This document shows, one piece after another, positions 49,101 to 61,100 of a stretch of 64,000 nucleotides of DNA; the first letter of the stretch is position 1; every line of letters starts with the position of its first letter. The notes under the pieces are model-generated. The model did no database searches, was not told the DNA's origin, and saw only the letters and a program-made list of their open reading frames with translations. The stretch comes from Planococcus citri. Lineage: Eukaryota; Arthropoda; Insecta; Hemiptera; Pseudococcidae. The stretch spans positions 28,169,230 to 28,233,229 of the forward strand of contig NC_088677.1 of assembly GCF_950023065.1 (NCBI RefSeq). The letters run 5' to 3'. A program made the translations under genes and the position numbers.

Positions 49101-52100
49101 AGCCGTCGAAATTGTATTTTTTCAAAAACTGTACCACGTGCGATATGAACTTGTCTCTGGCTTGTTTGCTGTTCACCAAACGACTATACTTGTTTCCGGC
49201 CGAATCGTTCCATCCTCCGATAGCTAACAGCACTTTGATGCCTCTATTCTTCAGCGCCACTACCTTTTCGTAGAATCCTTGCAAATGGAAAATTAAACGT
49301 CAAGTCATTTAGATTGCTCGCAAAGAGATGTTCGGCAATCAAATGTCGACCTTGTAATTATTTTTACATCTACAAAATACGATTACGAGCTTATTGTACT
49401 TACGGTTATCGAGATCGGCCCAAGTGTCATGAGGTTTAATCTGCAACTTATTCGAATCTAAGACTGCAAACGCGTATATTATATGGGTACACAGATCGGC
49501 GTCGATATCGTTGATAAGGTATTTGCCATTTCCTTGCCTGTCAACCAACAATAATGACTTAATTTTTTGCCCCAACTGAATTAAAGCCTCTGGAGAAATA
49601 TTCAACGCTGGAAATAATTCCAGAATGGCTCGAAATCGCGAAATTTGTGTTGAGGGAGGTAGGGGTGGGGTTACTCAAGACTTAAGATGCAGCCATTTTT
49701 GCAACTTCCAACAATTTTTCCAAAATTAAAAAAAAATTCCTTCAAAAATTCTCAATTTGAAATTTTTAAAAATTCACGAAATATCAATTTGGGCAGCTGA
49801 AATTTTAGTTATGAGAATTTCAGATCATACTATATGTATGTACTTACCGATACCAAGCCCAATTCGTGAAATAACACACGATTTTGAAATCATCCTGCTG
49901 GCCGTTGTTATTCTGAGGGAAACCAGTCGTCGTCGGAGAAGACCAAGGCGTGATCGTAGTTGAGGTGCTGGGCTGTGTAGAATAAGATGGAGACGTGGTC
50001 GTCGATGTCGACGTCGTACTAGTTTCGCTACTCCATGTCCAAGAGGGCGATGATTTTGTACTCGTAGATGTCGGTGACGATGTGGTCGGTTTTTCAGACC
50101 AGGTATGGTGTTCGCCTTGCGATGAAGAAGGTGGCGATGGTGGTTGCGACCAAGCTGTGCTGGTACTAGGCGTTGTACCAACTTCATTACCACCACCCGC
50201 ACCCGCCACTAAAAAATAAAATAAGTAAACAAAATAAATACCTTTTCTGAAGCATATGAACTTGAGCTAGGTACCAAAGTTTTAAAATTTACTAGACCAA
50301 TTTTTCTTTTGATTCAAATAAATTATTTTTTTTGGGAGGGGGATTGAAATTGGACACATTTAAAATACATAGGCAAGGTACCTGTTGTAAGGATTTTGTT
50401 AGAATTTGAATAATTTTCAATTATTTTTTTTTTTTGGTGTTTATAATTGCAGAATTATTACACCCCTGAAGAAAGGGGTTTAGATTTGGTTTATTGGGTT
50501 GATGTTTGTTAGTAGAGTTATTTTTGGATTTCAGAAGAGTTGTAAGGGATAGTCATTGAATTTGGGTTTATTTGGAGAGATAGTCTTGTTTGTTGTAATT
50601 TAGGACAGGTGAATTAGTAAATGTTGGATGGATGTAGGTTCATTTTCACAGAATTGACAGGGGGGTTTCAGAATTTTTTGTTAGAGATGGTTGTGTGTGA
50701 TTTTAGAGTGACCTATTCGTAGACGGGTTATAATTATTTCTTCTCTTCTGTTTAGGTGATCAGGGTTCTTCCAGGGGTAGATTGTTTTTTTGTGTTGAAA
50801 GAGTTTGTTTGATGTCTGTGAGGACCAGACGTTTTGCATTTAGTGTGAATATTTTGTGTAAAGAAGGATTTTATATCGTTAGGGGTGAAAATGGTGAAGG
50901 GTGGGGGGTTGGTGGCTGATTTTGCATAGGTGTCAACAATTTCATTTCCTTCAATGCCGACATGACTAGGAGTATACATAAGGTTGATGGTGTGGTTTGA
51001 ATTTTGGAGATCTGGCAGAATTTTGTGTGTATTTCGAACAGTAGGGTGTTCTGAAAAAATGTTTTGTATGGAGATCAAGGAGCTAAGAGAGTCACTTTGT
51101 ATCAAATTTTGTTTTCAAGCTGTGTGGTGGATACTGGATATGTTCAAATGACAATAGTGAATTGCAAAAGGTTCAGAAGTATATATATATATATACTGAA
51201 GAGACCTCATGAATTTTGAAATTGAAAATTTTTTCATTTAATGAGAAAGAATAAATGCAGTATGTAAGTTAGAGATTTTAGAACCATCAGTAAAGCATAA
51301 ATTGAATTCTGTGTAGTTTGATATTAGTTCCAGATAATGGCTTTTAATTTCTAATGAGGAATGTTTTTTTTTTTTGGATTGAAATTACCTAATTCAACTT
51401 TTTTTGGGGTTATTAAAATGAATTCAAGTTTTCAATTCATTTTTTTTGAAGTAAGTAATTCAAATACATACTTGAAATGAATTGAATTATTAATTTAAAT
51501 TTTTTGAAATTTTTAAAAAGATCAATTTTTTTCAAGTCACATTTTTGGCAAACGTTACTAAAATTCAATCATTTTTTGGTAATTTATAGTGATTTTTTGA
51601 TACTTTATGTAAGTATTATATTCTCTCATGATTTTAACTTGTTTTTATTAGGTACAGCTTTATTTCAATTCTCGACATTTTTTATAGAAATTTCACCCCT
51701 GTTTAGTCATTTTCAGTGATTTTAATGATTTTTTTACTCGTACTTTATTCTGACGCGTTTTTAAAAGGCTTTCATTCGTTTTGGACCACTTCAATTGCTT
51801 TTAGTAGGGGGGGGGGATTTAGGTGATTTTAATGCTTTTTTAAAAGTGTTTTGAGATCATTTTAATGCGTTTAGAATACTTTTCCGAAGCATTTTGGAAA
51901 CATTTTCCTAAATTGTCAAGACGTTAGGAGTCTTTGGAATTTTTAGTGTGCTACGCACACTATTTTTTTTAGTGATTTTAATCTTTTTTTAGACAAAGCG
52001 CGAAAAAACTGTATTGTAGGTAATTGTTTTTGACCATTTTTTATCAATTCAATTCAATTCAACAATTTCAACGTATATTCAATTGGCAAATATAATTTGA

Positions 52101-55100
52101 GGGGTTCCATGGAAAAAGAGCCTTAGTCAATTTTTTTTGGTTTTTTTAATTTTTACAATTCTGAATGTATTTAAAATTATTTTTTTAACTAATTGCACCA
52201 TACTCAGTGATATTGAAGTGTTCTTCCACGAAAAAAAAAAACGAATTGGAAAATGTTTGCTTATTAAAAAAAATTTCAAGTTTATTGAACTTGTAAAAAT
52301 TGGTAAAAAAATTTACCAATTCCCCTTTTCCATGAAACTCCTAATTTCTAATACGCCATTATAGAATATTTTTCAGCATGTAAGAAGGTTTCTCAATTTT
52401 CTGAAATATTTTATCATTTTAAATTGATTTTTGAAAAAATAAAATAAAATAAGGCCTCAATTATTCATTCATTTATTTTTTTAGTGATGGGGCCCTCCTT
52501 GAAACTCTATTTAGGGCTCTTTTTCAGAGAACTGTTTCCACAATAGTCAAGTCATGAATACTTTCAATAATTAGAAGAAGCCCATTTTTCATTGAGGCTC
52601 ACTTGGTTACTGCCCTTTTCGTCTACGTTAAATCCACCTAATTTTTTTTTTTTTTTTTTTTTGAGAAAAGAGCGAGTAACTATTTTGCCAATTTCCTACT
52701 CGTATTTATTGCACAACTAAAGTAGCAAATGCACTGCCGCAGTCGACAGTCCGCTCTTTAAATCAGCTTGCCCTGCGAGCCCATTTAGAATAATTTTGAT
52801 TTTTGTTCACTTTCATCGTGATGCCCCTGCGTACCTAGTAAAAATAAGATGAAGCGCATGTGAACGCAGGATACTGGACGCTGAACTCTTGATGCTCAAG
52901 CCCTGAGGGTTGCAAGTTCCTCAATCTAATTGTTTTTAATCGGTGTTAGATCTTCAAGGTCGGCATTGATGACACTACCGTTTGCTTCACGCTACATCCG
53001 CCGTACTTCTAGGTTCTCGACACGCGGAAGCACAAAACCGATAAAAAAATTACTCGCAATATCACATTCAGAGTAGGTATATAAGGTAGATAGGTTGGTG
53101 GTCCGTTTATAAAGCCATCAAAAAAACAAAACGAAACTAAAATCGAGCTAGGTGCGTCGTAAGGTGCAAACAAATCGAAAAAATGAGAAGCGCGCAAAAT
53201 TTCAGCACGCGCGAAAACAGACACCAATAAACCTAAACAAATAAAAATCGAGCAAACAGACGCGAGCGTACGCGTAGCATTTATCGATCACGATCGCATT
53301 TATCGTTTATTCGCCGGTATCGATCAAACAATAACGCTATACTCGCGCATCAGTCGCGTGTTTTATACGACTCTTCACACCGCGTTCCGGCCAATCGTTG
53401 GTGTAAAAGAAAGAAAGAAAAAAATAAACAATAAAACCAACAAAGAAACCAATACTAGGTCCAAGAAGAAAAAAAAATTAAAAATACGAAAGGACGAGAA
53501 AAAAAAATAGGCGGAAAAAAACAACGGAAAAATAGAAAAATACCGGTAAACAGAGATACCGATGGAGAGACGAAAACAAAAAAATTGTTGGCGCGACAAC
53601 GACGAAGGCAGAAGGCACCCGCGGTTAATGACTCGATCAGATTTGGCGTGATGCGAAGATGCTGCAGAGCGTCAGACGCTTATATCTCGCCACGGGCGCC
53701 GCCTCCGCCGGCCAGCCGGCCGGCCGGTCGCCGAAATAACACGTCGGGCGACTCGCGTGTGTACTCGTAATACAAATGCCTTCCTCACTGGAGCTGGACG
53801 CGTGAAAATATACCTACTCGATGCCAATGCCAGTGCCATTTGCTGGCTATATAGCGATAAGTGCCAGAGTGTAGGTATAATGGCAAGCGCGAGAGTCATC
53901 GTCATCGTAATTTAAATATGTCAACGATCGCATCGCCGCGCCGCGCATTCAATGGCCAAAGTAGCCGATGGGCATTGAGGCAAGGTCGCGAACGCGAATG
54001 CAAACGACAGATCTAAACATCTCCGAGGAACCGGTTACGTGGTCGCATCTCGCATCGCAGCTCTAGCTACATCTCTAGTTGTTGTCGTCGTCGTCCTCCT
54101 CATCTTCATCATCATCATCTTCATCTCTATCTTCATTATCGCCATTATCATTATCCGCGAGTCATCTCACTAGTCGTTATAATCACGCGCACGACCAGTC
54201 CCCTCGCTCCACCGATGTCGTTGGAATGCACTTTCCTCTCTATCGAGTTTCAGTATAGATAAGCTTGTAGATATGCAGACGCACACACCTACTATGCAAT
54301 TGCGAATATAACTCTGTTTACGACTACCCAGGAAATCGCTCCATCGCTCGTTCGTTCGTTATTGGAATCAAATACGAAAATAGCTACACTCGTCCAGTTT
54401 TTAACTCTTAATCTCAATTCGCCATCTAAATCCGAGATCAAGGGCCAAGTTCGGGGATGGACCTATAAGTACCAACTGGTGTAGATACCGAATGGGTTTA
54501 AAAACTATGATTTCAACACAGAAAAATCAGCATTTCGAACCGACAAACGATACTTTTTAGTATGAACGAAAACAAGCTAGATCAAAAGAGAATGCCTGAA
54601 AACCCCTGTAATCAAAATTTTACGCTTTGAAGTTCATTTTTGGCGAATTTTTAAACATTAAAAAAAAGGAATTCGAAAAACCTGTTTTTCATAGCGATTT
54701 CTCAAATACCTCGAGAAATATTTTTTTCCCCAAACAAAATGACTCACAAGGAAATCTCTCTCGAGTCGTTCGACTTCGATTTTAGAAAAAGCAGAGCCAG
54801 GAAACCATACAGTCAAAATATGCGCTGCCTGAATTGATATTTCGAGCTTTTGGCAAGTTTTTGAAAATTCAAAATTGACATTTTCGACGATTTATGTTTT
54901 TTTCTCTTTCAAAAAATTCATGCTTATTCAGTACATAATAAATGATGAAAATCAGGTCTAAAACTCATAATATTCACTCTCCTGAACCATATTTCACTAT
55001 TTGTGGCCATTTTAGAGCCTTCGGTACGATGTTAAATTTTTCCAGAATTTTAAAATTATTCTGGAAGGCGTGGAAATCAATCTTATGGCAGCTAAAAATC

Positions 55101-58100
55101 GATTTGTGATTTATTCTCAACCTGTTTGATACGTCGTACTAAATTCAGATTACCTAGTTGAATGGTTCCAAAAAGAGTCACAAGCCGAATTTTAATTGCC
55201 CAAATTAATTTCTAAGCCTTCTTGAGAAATTTTATAATTCTGTAGAAATCAAAAGTCACTCTGGAAATTCCAGAATGACTCAAAATTGTGAAATTTGGAT
55301 GAGGGGGGGGGTGTGTTGAACGAGACAAAGCCATTCGTGTAGGTAAATTTTAAAAATTTCTCATTGACAGAAAAGTTTTGATTTTTGGAATTCTAGGCCA
55401 ATTCGGACCAAACGCGGATAAACCATAGGTATTTAAATGAGTAATGAAGAAGAAACCACAATCCAACCCAACTTTCATGCCTTCTGGAGAAATTTTATAA
55501 TTATGGAGAAATCAAAATTCACTCTAGAGACTCCAGAATGACTCAAAATTGTGAAATTTGGATTGGGGGGGGGGGGGTGTTGCACGAGACAAAGCCATTC
55601 GTGCAAATTTTAAAAATTTCTCATTGACAGAAAATTTTTGATTTTTGGAATTTTAGGCCTATTATTCGGACCAAACGTGGATAAGCTATTGATATTTAAA
55701 TGGGCAAAGAAGAAGAAGCCACAACCCAACCCAACTTCAACTGCCCGTGTTAATTTCACGTCTTCTGGAGAAATTTTGTAACTCTGAAGGCTCCAGAATG
55801 ACAGAATGTCGAAATTTGGATTGAATGGGGGTGGGGGGGGGGTGCTTTGAACGAAACAAAGCCATTCGTGCAAATTTTAAATATTCCTCATTGACAGAAA
55901 ATGTTTGATTTTTGGAATTTTAGGCCTATTTGAATCAAACGTGGATAAACTAGTGAAATAGGTAAAGAAGAAGAAACCATCAACCCAATTTTTCACTGCC
56001 CATGTTAATTTCACGCCTTCTGGAGAAATTTTTGAATCCTGGAGAGTTCTAAAATCGCGCTGGAGGTTTCAAAATGACTCGAATTGGTTAAATTCATATT
56101 TGAAGTGGGGGAGGGGGTGTGATTTCAAGCGCGACAACGCCATTTACATACCCAAATTTCAAACATTTTCTCATAAACAGATGAGTAAGGTTATAGGTAC
56201 CTAATTTTTGATTTTTAGAATTTTTACCTTGTACATAAATCTGGTCAAAAAAACGAGAAGTGTTCGCCCGGCAATCAGACAAACTTGTTGAATAAGTCCA
56301 CAAAGAGTCGCAGCTTCATTTTTAGCCACCCTTAGATTAATTTCCACGCTTTGTAGAGACATTAGAAAGCGTGAACTTGAAGGCCCCAGAATAACTGGAA
56401 ATGGTGAATTTAAGTACGAGGGAGTTATATCCGTCAATTTTACTAGGTACTTAAATAAATATGGCTTATATATTTTTAAGAAAAAAAAGTCAATTTTGAA
56501 TTTTTACTCCTCAGAAATTTCAAATTTCTCTGAAAGTAATGCGAATATAATGCTTCATCTCTAATCCAAACGTATAGAATACGACATACGTACGAGTATT
56601 GTACTACAGATGTTTCACTGTACTGTTCAGTAGGTATTCACTTTGCATAATGATTATTAAAATGTACCTACTAATTTTTTTTTCGTTTTGTTGTTGCAGG
56701 TAAGCATTTCCTTTATAAGCCTATACAGACGATTCAGATTCATTATTTCTTCTTTATTCGTACCCGTAGTAAGTACAAAATGTATCTTCATCATAAAAGT
56801 ATTTCATCAGTAATTTTTAACCCTTAAGATTTATCAAATATGACTGGTTTACTGATTGAAATTCAGTTTTAGCCTGAAGAATTCCCCTTCATTTTGAGTA
56901 ATTTTTGAAGTGTAGATATTCCATTAAAAATTTTTTATTCAACTTTGAGTTCCATAAGGTGATGGATATTATTTAGGAGATCGGGGTAAGTAAAGTTATT
57001 CTTGAAAAGGTTGTCATTCAGAAAAAATCAGCTCATTAAATGTAAGCAAAATTTTCAAAAAAATTTATACTGTTTTAAATTTTTCATCTTTTTTCATTTT
57101 CTTCAAATTTGGGGGGGGGGTCCATACGAGAAGACCAACATCATTTTAGAGTGTGACGACATTTTTTTTTTTTTTGAAAAGAGATTTATGTAGAGCAATT
57201 GAAATTTCCAAAAAATTGTTCTTAATTTTGATTTATTCAGTTCGGGGAGGGGGGGGGGGTGCTTCTTACCAGAGGGTTAATATGGCTTGCAGGATCGACG
57301 AAAGTTTTTTCTTGAAAAATGAATTATTTAGAAAAATTCTGACGCAGAAACCACGAATTTTGGATAAATTGATTTTTTTCGATTTTTTCAATGGAGAGGA
57401 GAGGGGTTGAGGGTAAAGGGGGGTGGCATAGGCCGGAATCACTTTTTTTTGCAGAAAGGAGGAAAATGAAAAATATAGAATTATACTTTCTTCATCGAAG
57501 TAACAACTTTAAGGGGTAAGACAACGGAGGGGGGTTGGAAAATTCCAACTTTGCAATATTATTAGGGTGCTCTCTATTTAATACGAATACTTTTGTACTT
57601 ACCGGCGAGACTGGTGGTCGACGGAACGTAATCATTGGAGCCTAAACCTTCGACGATGGCGTTCAACAGCGGATAATAACCTTGTCCACATACGTTACGG
57701 AAATCGTCCAAATCTAATGCCCAAATCATAGCGCCTCCTAATCCGTATTCTTTGATCAAATCTACCTGCGGGTACCAAATATTAGCGTTTGCAAGTAATC
57801 AAAGCATGTCAAGGCTGTGAAGGCCGAGCAAAGGTTCGTTAATACATATAAGAAGGCTTCAGTCGCATCCACAGCTGTAGGTACTCGAAGGTCAAGTACC
57901 CATAGTGTCATATCGTCCTGAACGTGTCGTTTACGTACCTTTTGACGAATAGTTGGCACGTCATCGTATCCGATCCATTGATTACCCGAGTACGCGTAAG
58001 GTCCTCGTCTTCGTTGAGCGTCGCGCACCACCGTGTACGATTCTCTTCTCAGCTTGTCGCAAATCTGTAAACATACATAATTATTATTATAGCTTACAAA

Positions 58101-61100
58101 CTAAGTGTTAAGTGAACTACCCGTATGCTACAAGTACTCGTAGGACGTAGGAAGTGTGGTCATTTGATTTTTTTTTCAACTTGATATAAATGCAACGTGG
58201 CTTTAAAACCACATCAATCGAAAGTACTGGAAATTTTGCATATTGTAAATACCTACCTACCTTATTTTTAAAAAAATAAATCAAAATTTGTGAACGAAAT
58301 TTTATTTTTGGAAACTGCGAATTCTTTGCCTAAAACTGAAGCTGCTAATTTGAAAATTGCAAACCGAAAAAGGCCTCTTGAAAAATGAAGAACAAAATTT
58401 CACCAAATTGGCCTAGAAAGCTGAAATTCGGTATACTCCATTTTCAACTCACCAAATAAATCAGAAACGGTTTCGAACCATGTTGAGCAGTTCTGGAGCC
58501 TTCAGTAAAAGGTATTTCCAGGTAAAATAGGTAAAATGCCCCTGTCCTCGGATTTTTGAAATTTTGATGAAAATTTTTTGGGTGCCTTTAAAAAAATGTT
58601 GGAGCCCAAAAATTTCCCTCCACCTTACCCCTGTCCAAGATGGCCAAAACACCTTTTTTTTCAGAAAAAAATCATACTTTAACGAGTTTTCAATGAAAAA
58701 TATTTTGAATTATTTACCCAGAGCATATAGAGGAGACATGAGTCTAGCAACGTAAGTAACTTTTTTCACAATTTTTCGGACCCCCTGGGGGGAGATATTG
58801 ACAAAAGAAAATTTGAAATCGCTGTATTTCTGAACATGATTCTGGTACACAATTTTTTTTTCATTTAAAAAATAGTATCTGCATGTATAATTGCTTTTTA
58901 AAAAATTTTTTCTTCAATTGGGTCATCTTCAAAAACTCAAAAAGTACTCAAAAATGTGTTTTTTGTGTCACGGCACCATCAAAAAAAGCGATACTGCCAG
59001 TGATATAATTATGAAATTTTGCATTCGAGCCTCTAAAAACAATAGACAACCAACCAACTTCTTGAAACCATAACTTTGGGGCCATAGACACCCCTCCCCC
59101 AATTTTGGAGGGGACAAATGGGCAATTAGGCATCGTTATCATATGAATTGAACTTGTTGAACACAAATATGAAGTTGGATTTGCAGTTGGGCCCTCGTAA
59201 GGGTCACATTGCATGGGGTAGAGGGGGGGGTTCCAAAAATGAGATTTTCGTGGGATATATTTGTGAAAGAAAAAAAATTTTGTGTACCAGAATTAGGATC
59301 GGAGATACGGTGGTTTAAAAGTTTCTTTTGTCAATATCTCCCCCCGGGGGGGGGGCCAAAAAATTGTGAAAAAATTCACGTTGCTATACTCAGGTCTCCT
59401 CCACACATTTTGGGTGAATTCAAAATTTTTCATTCAAAACTCATTGAAGTACATACATACCTAATATGATTTTTTCCCTGAAAAAAAAAACGTTTTTTGG
59501 ATATTTTGGGCAAGGGGGTGGAATGGGGGAAAATTTTTTGGCTCCAAAAGTTTTTTTAAAGGCACCCCACAATGTTTCATAGAAAATTTCAAAAATCCAA
59601 GGACAGGGGCATTTCACCTATTTTACCCTGGAATATATATCTACTTTTTGAATGTTCCAATTTCCGAAACATTTTACTAAAGAGGAGTAATTCTAATTTG
59701 AATTTTGAACATTTCATATCTCCGAACTACATTCTTAATAAAATGTAGATATTTTTGAAATTTTTCATCCAGCTCAGAATTTAACACGATGTGAAATTAA
59801 CTTGTTTGAAAATTTTTTTGGGGACTGGAGTAATGTTGAACCTTTTCTTACAAATTATCAAACATACCAAAATTCTTGCTTAGCTACATATAAATTTTTC
59901 CCAGTTATGATCACAAAAAAGGCCACTTCGGGGCACGATGGCCACATTTGGTCATCTTACCCTATACATATATCTATCGATCGTTATCACGAATCGTACC
60001 CACCTCGTAATAAGCCAAAAATCCACCGGCTCTGGTATATTGGCCAGCTTCGCCGGGACCGTAAGAGGCCGCGTTTAAGTCGTGTTTGGTGGAATCTGCT
60101 AAACTGAATGTTTGACCGTACAGAGGCAGACCCATGATTAACTTTTGGCGATCGGCGCCTTGTTCAATCCAATAGTTTATGGTGAAATTCTGAAACACAA
60201 ACGGTCAAGGGTCATTTAGCCATTTTTACTCGTAATCGAGTCAGGCACCGGACCATAGGTAGCTCCACTCGCCTAATCGTCATGATAATACTTAATTCCA
60301 GAATCTGCTTAGGAACGTTGCAGTTCTTAAGCCTCTTTAAAAATAAGGTAACTCAACCTACCACGTTGAAATAGTCGTAGTCGTCTCCCGGAATGTAGTA
60401 AATGGGCGCCAAATGTCCGGTTTTTTTATCCCACGAGCCGTGATAATCGTACGTCATTACTCCAATCCAATCTAATTTATCGGATAAGGTTCGTACATCG
60501 TAACCTGCGAACAGACGAGTATTCGTATTATGCAAAAGCTTCGGTACACTTGGAACAATTTGTCAATCTGGATAGTTCGATACAGATAGGTATACTTGCC
60601 TTTGTCGATGACCATTTTGCTAGGTGACACAGCAGCCGATAGTAAGTATCCGTGAGGGTTAAAAGCTTGCCTAAGTTCGCTGACCAAAGCGGCGAAGGCG
60701 GATTTATCCGAATCGGGTCCTCGATTACAGTTCACCTGAACAACGAAATCCGCAAGAAACAAAATATATAGGTATTTGGATAGGTAGATAATAGGTAATA
60801 AAAAAAATTAAGAGATAGTAGATGGTACTCGGCGTACCTGCCAACACTTGGGATACTCCCAATCCAAGTCCAGACCATCGAAACCGTACTGCTTCAAGAA
60901 TCTCAGTACAGACGATACAAATGCTCTTCTCGCCGAGTCGCTGTTCACCATTCTGCTGTATTTATCGCCCGAAGAATCGTTCCATCCGCCGATGGCTATG
61001 GAGACTTTGACGCCACGTCTCTTCATCGCCGCAACTCTTTCGTAGAATTCTGTCGATAAAAAGAATACGCTAGTGAAAAATACTTTCGCCCAAGCAGAAG

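Noticed and set aside
49825..50202. 125-aa Arg/His-rich minus-strand frame
   Set aside because: Overlaps the Ser/Thr linker exon in another frame; the linker frame joins both neighbours in phase.
53585..53770. 61-aa Arg/Pro-rich frame in the CpG island
   Set aside because: Frame arises from GC-rich low complexity; the opposite strand has an equally open frame and neither resembles a protein.
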